This document shows, piece by piece, positions 8,252 through 16,187 of a stretch of DNA of 64,000 nucleotides. How positions within the stretch are numbered: the first letter of the stretch is position 1; each line of letters starts with the position of its first letter. The DNA comes from Bradyrhizobium yuanmingense (lineage in GTDB: Bacteria > Pseudomonadota > Alphaproteobacteria > Rhizobiales > Xanthobacteraceae), in NCBI RefSeq assembly GCF_900094575.1, contig NZ_FMAE01000008.1, forward strand, positions 1-64,000. Reading direction: 5' to 3'. The notes below the pieces were generated by a model that worked only from the letters and a program-made list of their open reading frames with translations, was not told the origin of the DNA and did no database searches. The position numbers were made by a program, and so were the translations under genes.

Positions 8252-9010
8252 TCAGCCCCGCCCGACGAACGGCATCTTGGTCGCCATCACCGTCATGGTC
8301 AGCACGTTGGCATCGAGCGGCAGGCTGGCCATGTAGGCCACGGCATCGCCGACTGCTTTCGCGTCCATGCGCGGCTCGTGCTTGGTGGTGCCGTCGGGCT
8401 GCAGCACGCCGGGGCCGTTGACCATGCGGTCGGTCATCGGGGTTGCGGCATTGCCGATGTCGACCTGGCCGACGGCGATGTCGTACATGCGGCCGTCGAG
8501 ATTGCTGGCCTTGGTGAGGCCGGTGATGGCGTGCTTGGTCGAGGTGTAGGCCGCCGAGAATGGCCGCGGCGCGTGCGCCGAGATCGAGCCGTTGTTGATG
8601 ATGCGGCCGCCGCGCGGGGTCTGATCCTTCATGATGCGGAAGGCGTGCTGGGTGCACAGGAACGGGCCGGTGAGGTTGGTGTTCACCACGGCCTGCCATT
8701 GCTCGAGGCTGAGATCCTCGAAGTTGACGGCCGGCGCGCCCATGCCGGCATTGTTGAAGAGCACGTCGAGCCGGCCGTAGGTCGCCTTCACCTTGTCGAA
8801 CAGCGCGGCGATGGAGTCCGGCTTGGTCATGTCGGCGGTGACGCAGAGGCTTTTTCCCGCGGGACCGAGCTTTGCCGTCTCCTCGAGCATGTCGAGCCGG
8901 CGGCCTGTGAGCACCACGGTGAAGCCGGTGTTCATCAGCGCCAGCGACGCCGCGCGGCCGACGCCGGTGCCGGCGCCCGTCACCAATGCGATCTTTTTCG
9001 CTTCACTCAT
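8252..9010 (-). CDS. SDR family NAD(P)-dependent oxidoreductase
   Basis: A 252-residue classical short-chain dehydrogenase/reductase. Visible are the cofactor motif TGAGTGVG (11-18), NNAG (86-89), the catalytic Ser in NGSIS (about 142) and YTSTK (Tyr155, Lys159). The ATG at 9010 begins [12 protein letters not shown]; the longer open frame upstream is antisense noise over the Anbu gene. The start lies 26 bp after the stop of the Anbu gene, so it is probably the last gene of the six-gene minus-strand locus. The substrate is unknown and its link to the peptide-modification genes is inferred from position only. Confidence 0.9.
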   Translation of the reverse strand: MSEAKKIALVTGAGTGVGRAASLALMNTGFTVVLTGRRLDMLEETAKLGPAGKSLCVTADMTKPDSIAALFDKVKATYGRLDVLFNNAGMGAPAVNFEDLSLEQWQAVVNTNLTGPFLCTQHAFRIMKDQTPRGGRIINNGSISAHAPRPFSAAYTSTKHAITGLTKASNLDGRMYDIAVGQVDIGNAATPMTDRMVNGPGVLQPDGTTKHEPRMDAKAVGDAVAYMASLPLDANVLTMTVMATKMPFVGRG

Positions 9011-9036
9011 CGTTTCCTGCCTTTTCTCTTCTGCTG

Positions 9037-9795
9037 TCAGGTTTTGGGTTCTTTGTCGTTCTTGTAGGGCGGGCGCGGAATGTTCTGATGCGCCGCGCGC
9101 AAGGCCGCCGACCAGCGCGAGCGCAGGTCGTGGAAATAGGGCTCGCCTGCCTCGATGCGATGGTTGAGATCGGCCTCGCAGGCATCGTTGCGCACCACCA
9201 GCACGTCGATCGGCAGCCCGACGCCGAGGTTTGAGCGCATCGTCGAATCCATCGAGATCAGGCCCGTCTTCAGCGCCTCGTAGAGCTCGACGTCGTAATG
9301 CATGGCACGGTCGAGCACCGGCTTGCCGTATTTGTGCTCGCCGATCTGCAGGTACGGCGTGTCGGTGGTGCACTCGATGAAATTGCCGGCGGTGTAGACC
9401 ATGAACAGGCGCATCCGCGCGCCCTTGATCTGGCCGCCGAACAGAAAGGAGACGTCGAAGGACACGTCCTCGGATTTCAGCGCCGGCCCTTCGGTGGCAT
9501 GCACCGCCCGGATCGCCCGGCCGATGCGCTGGGCGGCCTGGAACATGGTCGGCGCGTTCATCAGCGTCTCGATCTCGCCCGTATTGGGATCTTCGAGGCC
9601 CTCGGTCAGCGTCGACAGCACCGACTGGCTGATGGCGAGGTTGCCGGCACTGGCGATCGCCATGATGCGCTCGCCGGGCTTGGAGAAGATGTGCAGCTTG
9701 CGGAAGGTTGAGACATTGTCGAGGCCGGCATTGGTGCGGGTATCGGCGATCATCACCAGACCGTCCCGAACCAGGATTCCGCAGCAATAGGTCAT
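9037..9795 (-). CDS. Proteasome-type peptidase Anbu (ancestral beta-subunit)
   Basis: A 252-residue protein of the Ntn-hydrolase fold, matching the family called proteasome-type protease or Anbu, related to HslV and proteasome beta subunits. The start [22 protein letters not shown] places Thr2 as N-terminal nucleophile after Met removal, with Asp18 and Lys33 at the expected proteasomal active-site positions. Known Anbu proteins form open helical rings and have little demonstrated peptidase activity. It lies in a locus with ATP-grasp, alpha-E and transglutaminase genes, which is the established genomic context of Anbu. A palindromic repeat separates it from the upstream AhpD-like gene. Confidence 0.93.
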   Translation of the reverse strand: MTYCCGILVRDGLVMIADTRTNAGLDNVSTFRKLHIFSKPGERIMAIASAGNLAISQSVLSTLTEGLEDPNTGEIETLMNAPTMFQAAQRIGRAIRAVHATEGPALKSEDVSFDVSFLFGGQIKGARMRLFMVYTAGNFIECTTDTPYLQIGEHKYGKPVLDRAMHYDVELYEALKTGLISMDSTMRSNLGVGLPIDVLVVRNDACEADLNHRIEAGEPYFHDLRSRWSAALRAAHQNIPRPPYKNDKEPKT

Positions 9796-9868
9796 TTCCA
9801 GTCCCCGAACGCGTTTGCGCGGAATTACTAGCCAATTTCAAGGGCCACTCCAACCCCCGATTAAGCCC

Positions 9869-9958
9869 GTCATTCCGGGGCGCGACGAAGTCGCGAGCCC
9901 GGAATCCATCCACCAACTCTGCGACCAGATGGATTCCGGGTTCGCGCTACGGAATGAC
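9869..9958. repeat. Palindromic element, CATTCCGGGGCGCG family, copy 1
   Basis: Inverted repeat: GTCATTCCGGGGCGCGACG ... GCGAGCCCGGAATCCAT at the left, ATGGATTCCGGGTTCGCG ... GGAATGAC at the right. It lies between the Anbu and AhpD-like genes inside the six-gene locus. It could attenuate read-through or protect the 3' end of the upstream transcript. Confidence 0.9.
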
Positions 9959-9974
9959 GGTGTGAGACGGCAAG

Positions 9975-10382
9975 CTAGTCAGCTGCGTCGACCAGAAACG
10001 CCTCATCAACCGGCACGCCGAGCGCGGTGACCAGCCGGTTGGTCTCCGCGGCCATGCCGACGATGGCGAGCAGCTCGCCATATTCGGCCTCGGTCATGCC
10101 CCTCGCCCGTGCGGCGGCCGTGTGGGAGTGGATGCAATAGCTGCAGCCGTGTGCGATCGACACCGCGACGTAGAGCATTTCCTTGACCTTGGGATCGAGC
10201 GCGCCGGGAGCCATCACCTCCTTGATGCTCTCCCAGGTCCGCCGCAGCGTCTTCGGATCATGCGCCAGCGCGCGCCAGAAATTGTTGACGAAGTCCGATT
10301 TCCGCACCTTGCGGATATCGTCGAAAACGGCGCGCGCTTCGGCCGAGAGTTCATCATCCGAAAGTAGTTTCACAGTCGCCAT
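9975..10382 (-). CDS. Carboxymuconolactone decarboxylase / AhpD-like protein
   Basis: A 135-residue helical protein with the AhpD-type redox motif C-x-x-C-x3-H: Cys80, Cys83, His87 in GCSYCIHSH. AhpD-family proteins relay protons and electrons in peroxide reduction, and others are decarboxylases; the complete CxxC motif favours a thiol peroxidase-like role. The gene lies between the transglutaminase (66-bp gap) and Anbu (179-bp gap with a repeat), same strand, so co-transcription is plausible. Whether it serves the ATP-grasp/transglutaminase pathway or is a passenger cannot be told from sequence. Confidence 0.85.
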   Translation of the reverse strand: MATVKLLSDDELSAEARAVFDDIRKVRKSDFVNNFWRALAHDPKTLRRTWESIKEVMAPGALDPKVKEMLYVAVSIAHGCSYCIHSHTAAARARGMTEAEYGELLAIVGMAAETNRLVTALGVPVDEAFLVDAAD

Positions 10383-10448
10383 GGCTACCTCGCGGGTCTG
10401 ATCCGATCCCGCGATTGTAGCACGCCGAATGTGTTCGGCTGGCGGCTC

Positions 10449-11297
10449 CTAGCTCTGCCGCTGGGATTGCGATTGCGACTGCCCGCCGCGGCCGGCCTGT
10501 TCGACCTTCACCGCCACCGTCAGCGTTTCCGTGCCGCCGCCGTAGCGCGTGCCGCGCACCGGGGCCGCGCCGAGATAGTCAAGCCCGATCGCGAGGCGGA
10601 CATGCGCGTCGGTGGCGCAGATGCTGTTGGCGGGATCGAAGCCGACCCAGCCGAGATCGGGCACGTAGGCCTCTGCCCAGGCATGGCCGGCGTCCTGGTG
10701 CACCGTGTCGTCCGCACGCAGGAAATGTCCGGAGACGAAGCGCGCCGGCACGCCGCCGGCGCGGGCGCAGGCGATGAAGATGTGCGCGTAGTCCTGGCAG
10801 ACCCCGCGCTTGAGCGTGAACGCCTCCGCTGCGGACGTGCCGCTGTTGGTGGGGTCCTCGTCGAACGTCATGTGATCGGCCACCTGCGTCATCAGCGTGT
10901 GCAGGAAGCCCAGCGTGTCGCTCTCGGCCTCGCTGCGCAACTGGCGCGCGACCGCCGTCATCGCCGGATTGACCGAGGTGAGGTCGGTGACGCGCAGGAA
11001 CATGCCGGGGGGAAAACGCTCGTCGCTGCCGCGCAGCACGCCGCCGGTGTCGTGAGTCTCGATCAGCCCTTCGGCAATGATCTGGATGTCGCCGACGGGC
11101 CCGCAGGACAGCACGTGGGTGACGTTGCCGAACGCGTCCTCATGCATGTCGAGCTTGGTGTCGGTGGAGACGTCGATCTGCCATTCCGCGACGTATTGCC
11201 CGTCATGGCTGCCCGGCGTCATGCGCAGGATCTGGATCACGCTGGTGGCCGGCGGCTCGTAGCGATAGGTCGTGGTGTGCTGGATTCGCAGGCGCAT
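10449..11297 (-). CDS. Transglutaminase-like cysteine peptidase family protein
   Basis: A 282-residue protein with the N-terminal bacterial transglutaminase extension (MRLRIQHTTTYRYEPP) followed by the transglutaminase core. The catalytic triad is visible: Cys167 in RGVCQDYAH, His205 in GHAWAEAYV and Asp221 in GFDPANS. Bacterial members of this subfamily are thought to act as peptidases or amidases on isopeptide or gamma-glutamyl bonds. The ATG at 11297 is chosen because the longer frame runs back through a palindromic repeat. The C-terminus ends in an unusual Gln/Ser run (QSQSQSQRQS). It belongs to the ATP-grasp/alpha-E/Anbu locus. Confidence 0.92.
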   Translation of the reverse strand: MRLRIQHTTTYRYEPPATSVIQILRMTPGSHDGQYVAEWQIDVSTDTKLDMHEDAFGNVTHVLSCGPVGDIQIIAEGLIETHDTGGVLRGSDERFPPGMFLRVTDLTSVNPAMTAVARQLRSEAESDTLGFLHTLMTQVADHMTFDEDPTNSGTSAAEAFTLKRGVCQDYAHIFIACARAGGVPARFVSGHFLRADDTVHQDAGHAWAEAYVPDLGWVGFDPANSICATDAHVRLAIGLDYLGAAPVRGTRYGGGTETLTVAVKVEQAGRGGQSQSQSQRQS

Positions 11298-11347
11298 GGT
11301 GGACCGTGTCGTTTGTTGTAAGGCGTGACTGCCGTCGCAAAGAAGCT

Positions 11348-11465
11348 CGTCATGCCCGGGCTTGTCCCGGGCATCCACGTTCTTCCTCGTCGCGCAAAAG
11401 CAAGAACGTGGATGGCCGGGACATCTAGCGCGAAGACGCGCTTCGCGCTTTTGCCCGGCCATGAC
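11348..11465. repeat. Palindromic element, CATGCCCGGGC family
   Basis: Long inverted repeat with outer arms GTCATGCCCGGGC / GCCCGGCCATGAC and inner arms CCACGTTCTT / AAGAACGTGG around an AT-poor loop. It also contains a smaller hairpin, GCGAAGACGCGCTTCGC. It fills the 196-bp gap between the alpha-E and transglutaminase genes, so it would be transcribed as part of any polycistronic message. Confidence 0.85.
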
Positions 11466-11493
11466 AATATCCCCTGTCGTCAGTCGAGCGACA

Positions 11494-12438
11494 TTAGATC
11501 AAATACTGCTTCGTGATGATTTCGCCCAGCCTGGAATTGTCCGCGATGAATTCCTGAATGAATTCATGCACGCCATGCTGGAAAATGTCGTTCATGTTGC
11601 TGTGTTCCAGCCGGTTGCGGATGCCGCGGGCGTGGCGCTGGGCCGGGCCCTGGCGGCCATAGGCGACGCCGATCTGGTCGAGGTTGCGCACGAGGTTGCC
11701 GTAGCAGCTGGCGAGCGAGCGCGGCAGCGTGTCGTTGAGGATCAGGAGGTCCGCGATCAGCCAGGGCTTCAGCGTCTCGCGATAGACCCAGTGATAGGCC
11801 GTCAGCGCCGAGACCGAGCGCAGGATCGAGCTCCACTGGTAGAAGTCGAGAGGCCCGCCGACATGCTCCTCCTCGGGCAGCAGCACGTGATACTTCACGT
11901 CGAGGATGCGCGCGGTGTTGTCGGCGCGCTCCAGGTGCACGCCCATGCGCGAGAACCAATAGGCGTCGTTGCGCAGCATGGTCCGATAGGCCGAGCCGTC
12001 GAAGCGCAGCGAGGTCTCCTGCACGAAGCGCAGGAATTTTGCGAGGTCCTCGCGCGTCGAGGTGCCCTTGCTCCACACCGCCTGAAGCTCGATCCAGGCC
12101 GAGTTGATGGTGTCCCACATCTCGCTGGTGAGGGCCGTGCGCACCGAGCGCGAGTTCAGCCGCGCCGCTTCGATACAGTTTCGGATCGAGGACGGGTTGT
12201 TCTGGGAGAACGAGAGATACTCGACGACGTTGTGCTCGTTGGCTTCCTCATAGGCCTGATAGAAGCTCGCGGCGACCCCGGCGGTGAGCAGCGCCGAATC
12301 CCATTCATTGGTCTTGCCGATATAGGCGGCGGGAAGCGCGGTGACGCGCAGCGTCGCATCGATGGTGCGCGCGAGATATTCGGCCCGTTCGACGTAGCGG
12401 GCGAGCCAGTAGAGGTTTTCGGCGGTACGCGACAGCAT
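11494..12438 (-). CDS. Alpha-E domain-containing protein (DUF403)
   Basis: A 314-residue all-alpha protein, the usual length for the alpha-E family, beginning MLSRTAENLYWLARYVERAEYLARTID. That opening is the most conserved part of the family. Alpha-E proteins have no established activity; the family was defined by its strict association with circularly permuted ATP-grasp enzymes and transglutaminases. The ATG lies four bases after the stop of the ATP-grasp gene, so the two are almost certainly co-translated partners. No signal peptide is seen. Confidence 0.93.
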   Translation of the reverse strand: MLSRTAENLYWLARYVERAEYLARTIDATLRVTALPAAYIGKTNEWDSALLTAGVAASFYQAYEEANEHNVVEYLSFSQNNPSSIRNCIEAARLNSRSVRTALTSEMWDTINSAWIELQAVWSKGTSTREDLAKFLRFVQETSLRFDGSAYRTMLRNDAYWFSRMGVHLERADNTARILDVKYHVLLPEEEHVGGPLDFYQWSSILRSVSALTAYHWVYRETLKPWLIADLLILNDTLPRSLASCYGNLVRNLDQIGVAYGRQGPAQRHARGIRNRLEHSNMNDIFQHGVHEFIQEFIADNSRLGEIITKQYLI

Positions 12439-12442
12439 CTCT

Positions 12443-13861
12443 CTACTCGTCCAGAATCCAGGTGTCCTTGGTGCCGCCGCCCTGGCTCGAGTTCACCACC
12501 AGGGAGCCTTCCTTGAGCGCGACGCGGGTGAGCCCGCCCGGCACGATGGTCGTGCTCTTGCTGCCCGTGAGCACGAAGGGGCGAAGATCGACGTGACGTG
12601 GAGCGAGGCCGGACGCCGTGCAGGTCGGGCAGGTCGAAAGCGCCAGCGTCGGCTGGGCAATGAAACCTTCCGGCTCGCGCTTGAGCTTGTCGCGGAACGC
12701 TTCGATCGTCGCTTTGGTCGCGGCGGGGCCGATCAGCATGCCGTAGCCGCCGGAGCCGTGCACTTCCTTGACGACGAGCTCGCTTAGATTGTCCAGCACA
12801 TAAGCGAGGTCCTTTGGCTCGCGGCAGCGCCAGGTCGGCACGTTCTTCAGGATCGGCTCCTCGCCGAGATAGAATTTCACGATGTCGGGCATGTAGGAGT
12901 AGATCGCCTTGTCGTCGGCGATGCCGGTGCCGACGGCGTTGGCGAGCGTGATGTTGCCGGCCGCGTAGGCCGACATCAGTCCGGGCACGCCGAGCACCGA
13001 ATCGGGACGGAAGGTGAGGGGATCGAGGAAGTCGTCGTCGACGCGCCGATAGATCACGTCGACCCGCTTCAGCCCTTCCGTCGTCCGCATGAACACTTCG
13101 TTGTTCTTGACGATGAGGTCGCGGCCTTCGACCAGCTCGATGCCGAGCTTGTCAGCGAGGAAGGAGTGCTCGTAATAGGCCGAATTGTAGACGCCCGGGG
13201 TGAGCAGGGCGACTGTCGGCTCGCCGGAGGCGCTTTGCGGCGCGACCGAGCGGAGCGCTGCGAGCAGCTCGTCCGGATAGCGCTCGACCGGCGCCACCCG
13301 GTGGCGGGCGAACAGATCCGGAAACAGCCGCATCATGATCTCGCGGTTTTCCAGCATGTAGGACACGCCCGACGGCGTGCGGGCGTTGTCCTCCAGCACG
13401 ATGAAGTCCTCGGCGTCGACCCGGACGATGTCGATGCCGGCGATGTGCACGTAGACGTCGTGCGGCACCTGCTGGCCGTTCATCTCGGGCCGGAACACCG
13501 GGTTCTGGAAGATCAGATCGTCGGGCACGATGTCGGCGCGGAGGATGTCGCGGCCGTGATAGATGTCGCGCAGGAACATGTTGAGCGCGCGCACGCGTTG
13601 CTTCAGGCCCTTCTCCAGCCGCGCCCATTCCTTGCCGGACATGATCCGCGGAATCACGTCGAAGGGGATCAGGCGCTCGGTGGACTCGGAATCGCCGTAG
13701 ACCGCGAAGGTGATGCCGATCCGGCGAAACAGCAGCTCAGCTTCCTGGCGGCGATATTCGAGCGCCTCGGGAGGCGTCTCCTTGAGCCAGCGCGCCAGCT
13801 CCTGATAGGCGGGGCGGAGGTCCCCGCCGGGAATGTTCATTTCGTCAAACGCGACTGCCAT
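12443..13861 (-). CDS. Circularly permuted type 2 ATP-grasp protein
   Basis: A 472-residue protein of the circularly permuted ATP-grasp family (DUF404/DUF407 type). Recognised stretches include SGKEWARLEKGLKQRVRALNMFL, DIVRVDAEDFIVLEDNARTPSGVSYMLENR, TPGVYNSAYYEHSFLA, KEVHGSGGYGMLIGP and the C-terminal NSSQGGGTKDTWIL. ATP-grasp enzymes ligate a carboxylate to an amine through an acyl-phosphate; members with this context are predicted peptide amidoligases. This is the first gene of the minus-strand locus, so its promoter should lie in the 278-bp gap shared with cinA. Substrate and product are unknown. Confidence 0.94.
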   Translation of the reverse strand: MAVAFDEMNIPGGDLRPAYQELARWLKETPPEALEYRRQEAELLFRRIGITFAVYGDSESTERLIPFDVIPRIMSGKEWARLEKGLKQRVRALNMFLRDIYHGRDILRADIVPDDLIFQNPVFRPEMNGQQVPHDVYVHIAGIDIVRVDAEDFIVLEDNARTPSGVSYMLENREIMMRLFPDLFARHRVAPVERYPDELLAALRSVAPQSASGEPTVALLTPGVYNSAYYEHSFLADKLGIELVEGRDLIVKNNEVFMRTTEGLKRVDVIYRRVDDDFLDPLTFRPDSVLGVPGLMSAYAAGNITLANAVGTGIADDKAIYSYMPDIVKFYLGEEPILKNVPTWRCREPKDLAYVLDNLSELVVKEVHGSGGYGMLIGPAATKATIEAFRDKLKREPEGFIAQPTLALSTCPTCTASGLAPRHVDLRPFVLTGSKSTTIVPGGLTRVALKEGSLVVNSSQGGGTKDTWILDE

Positions 13862-14139
13862 AGATCCCGACTTGTCTCCCCAGGCGTTGCGCCATGCGCC
13901 AGTTCGCGTCGGCCTTGATGAGACCGCAACGTCCTGTGGCCATGCGTCAACAGTGCATGACTTTCATGTGGTAGCAAGGGCCGGGCCAGCGCGATAAGCA
14001 TGGAGAGGGGGCATTTGCCGGCGACGGCCGGCGGCGTGCCTGAAAAAATGGCTGAAGACTGCTTATTTCAGAAGCAAAACCGCGTGACTTCAACGCGTTA
14101 CCTCGGCAAAGTCGGCGTCACAGGTGAGGGACTTAAGGC

Positions 14140-14877
14140 ATGAGCGAGATCGTCACGGCGGGCATTCTGGTCATCGGAGACGAAATCCTGTCCGGCCGGA
14201 CCAAGGACAAGAATATCGGCTTCATCGCCGAATACCTGACCAATATCGGCATCGACCTGAAGGAGGTCCGCATCGTCTCCGACGACGAGCCGGATATCAT
14301 CGCTGCACTGGATGCATTGCGGCATCGCTACACCTACGTCTTCACCACGGGCGGCATCGGGCCGACTCATGACGACATCACCGCTGATGCCGTGGCCAAG
14401 GCGTTCGGCGTCGGGATCGACCATCACCCGGAGGTCGTCGCCCGCTTTCGCGAGCGCTGGAGCGAGCAGGACCTCAACGAGGCCCGGCTGCGCATGGCCC
14501 GCATCCCCGACGGCGCCGAGCTGATCCAGAGCGCGACCATCCTCGCCCCCGGCTTCAAGATCGGCAACGTCATCGTCATGGCCGGCGTGCCCTCGATCAT
14601 GCAGGCGATGATGGACATCGTCTCGCCCAAACTGAAGTCGGGCGTGCGCATGCTGTCGGACTCGGTCCGGGCCAATGCGCGCGAGGGCGACATCGGCGGG
14701 CCGCTGCGGGCGATCGCTGCCGCCCATCCCGACACCATCATCGGCAGCTATCCCTTCATGGACGAGGAGCAGAAGCCCAACACCAATCTGGTGGTGCGCT
14801 CGCGCGATCCCGAGAAGCTCGCGGCGGCAATGGCCGTGGTGAAGGAAATGCTGGCGGGATTGAACGTCAACCGCTAG
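14140..14877 (+). CDS. CinA-like molybdopterin-binding domain protein
   Basis: A 245-residue single-domain protein of the competence/damage-inducible protein A N-terminal (MoCF-biosynthesis fold) family. It starts SEIVTAGILVIGDEILSGRTKDKN and carries TTGGIGPTHDDITADA (69-84). It lacks the C-terminal nicotinamide-nucleotide amidase domain of full-length CinA, a common arrangement in alphaproteobacteria. The family may hydrolyse ADP-ribose or related nucleotides. The ATG has GAGGG upstream. The next gene (gpt) starts 36 bp downstream, suggesting an operon. Confidence 0.88.
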   Translation: MSEIVTAGILVIGDEILSGRTKDKNIGFIAEYLTNIGIDLKEVRIVSDDEPDIIAALDALRHRYTYVFTTGGIGPTHDDITADAVAKAFGVGIDHHPEVVARFRERWSEQDLNEARLRMARIPDGAELIQSATILAPGFKIGNVIVMAGVPSIMQAMMDIVSPKLKSGVRMLSDSVRANAREGDIGGPLRAIAAAHPDTIIGSYPFMDEEQKPNTNLVVRSRDPEKLAAAMAVVKEMLAGLNVNR

Positions 14878-14913
14878 CAGGGAATTGCCGGACGAGATTG
14901 CAGGAGACAGGCG

Positions 14914-15441
14914 ATGGCTGGTGAAGCACCGGAACTGAGTGCGCAGGAGCGGGCAGGCAAGGCCTTCCCCGTCTCGTGGGACCAGTTCCACCGGGATTGC
15001 CGGGCGCTGACCTGGCGGCTCAACGAGGTCGGTCCGTTCCATGCGGTGATTGCGATCACCCGCGGCGGCCTGGTGCCCGCCGCGATCGTGGCGCGCGAGT
15101 TAGGGGTGCGCGTCATCGATACGGTCTGCGTCGCCAGCTACGACCACAACAAGCAGGGCGAGCTCCAGGTGCTCAAGGGCATTTCCGAGGCGACCATGAC
15201 GCTCGGCGGCGGCACCGGCAAGGGCCTGTTGATCGTCGATGACCTCGTCGATACCGGCAAGACCGGCAGGATGGTGCGCGAGATGCTGCCCGATGCGCAT
15301 TTCGCCACCGTCTACGCCAAGCCGATGGGACGCCCGCTGGTCGACACTTTCATCACCGAAGTCTCGCAGGACACCTGGATCTTCTTCCCCTGGGACACAG
15401 CACTGTCCTACCACCCGCCGCTGCGCGACGGCGCGGCGTGA
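14914..15441 (+). CDS. gpt: Xanthine phosphoribosyltransferase
   Basis: A 175-residue purine salvage enzyme that transfers phosphoribose from PRPP to xanthine (and guanine) to form XMP/GMP. The phosphoribosyltransferase signature [16 protein letters not shown] (106-120) is intact, with Asp109-Asp110 and the PRPP loop. [19 protein letters not shown] (45-63) and FFPWDT near the C-terminus are typical of the Gpt family. The ATG at 14914 is 36 bp after the CinA-like gene, on the same strand. Confidence 0.92.
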   Translation: MAGEAPELSAQERAGKAFPVSWDQFHRDCRALTWRLNEVGPFHAVIAITRGGLVPAAIVARELGVRVIDTVCVASYDHNKQGELQVLKGISEATMTLGGGTGKGLLIVDDLVDTGKTGRMVREMLPDAHFATVYAKPMGRPLVDTFITEVSQDTWIFFPWDTALSYHPPLRDGAA

Positions 15442-15443
15442 TC

Positions 15444-15530
15444 GTCATTGCGAGCGAAGCGAAGCAATCCAGAAATGTATCCGCGGAGGCAGCCTGGATT
15501 GCTTCGTCGCGAAGGGCTCCTCGCAATGAC
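15444..15530. repeat. Palindromic element, CATTGCGAGGAGC family, copy 3, inverted
   Basis: Same family as 5261 and 8029 but in the opposite orientation: GTCATTGCGAGCGAAGCGAAGCAATCC at the left and CTGGATTGCTTCG ... GCTCCTCGCAATGAC at the right (written in parts). It separates gpt from the following hypothetical gene. Confidence 0.88.
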
Positions 15531-15544
15531 GGGCTGAGACACCG

Positions 15545-16162
15545 ATGCCGCTCCAAAACCGCGTCACCCCGACCGGCGAGATCATCTCCACGCCGCATCG
15601 CGGTCTCTTCACCGGCAATCGCGGCATCATCCACGATCCCGCGACGAAGACGCTGTTGAAGAAGCGCTGGTCGACGCCGGCCTGGATCACATGCCTGTGC
15701 GAATTCCGCGGCTGGCGGCGGCCGGTGATGGCGCGGCGGAGCTGGACCGAGCTGTTCTTTCTCGACGAAGCCACCGCCTTTGCTGCCGGACATCGCCCAT
15801 GCTTCTTCTGCCGGCGTGACGATGCCAACCGGTTTCGCGCGGCATGGGAGAGGGGAAACGGCGCAAGCAAGGTGAGCGCAAAGTCGATGGACGCAAAGCT
15901 GCACCTGGAGCGTCTGGATCACGGCCGTAAGCGCCTGCACCCACTGCGAGGGCCGCTCGCAGACTTACCCGATGGCGTGATGGTGCAGCAGGGCGAGCAG
16001 AGCTATCTTGTGACGAAAGGCCGGCCGCTGCTTTGGTCGCCAGCCGGCTATGCCCGTACCGAGCACGAACTGTCGAGTGCGATGGTGCTGACGCCTCCAT
16101 CCACATTACGGGCGTTCAGCGCCGGATATCGACCGGCGTTGCATCCGACCGCTCCGGACTAG
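15545..16162 (+). CDS. Hypothetical protein with CxxC motif
   Basis: A 205-residue protein that I do not recognise by function. It starts MPLQNRVTPTGEIISTPHRGLFTGNRG. A region near residues 85-100 reads HRPCFFCRRDDANRF, with a CxxC pair that could bind metal. It is rich in Arg and Trp, with no signal peptide or membrane segment. Codon use looks like its neighbours. It begins 14 bp after a palindromic repeat without a strong ribosome binding site, so the exact start is uncertain. Its 3' end is convergent with the MetE-type gene, 25 bp apart. Confidence 0.7.
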   Translation: MPLQNRVTPTGEIISTPHRGLFTGNRGIIHDPATKTLLKKRWSTPAWITCLCEFRGWRRPVMARRSWTELFFLDEATAFAAGHRPCFFCRRDDANRFRAAWERGNGASKVSAKSMDAKLHLERLDHGRKRLHPLRGPLADLPDGVMVQQGEQSYLVTKGRPLLWSPAGYARTEHELSSAMVLTPPSTLRAFSAGYRPALHPTAPD

Positions 16163-16187
16163 CCGAGCGACCTGCGGATCACCGCCA

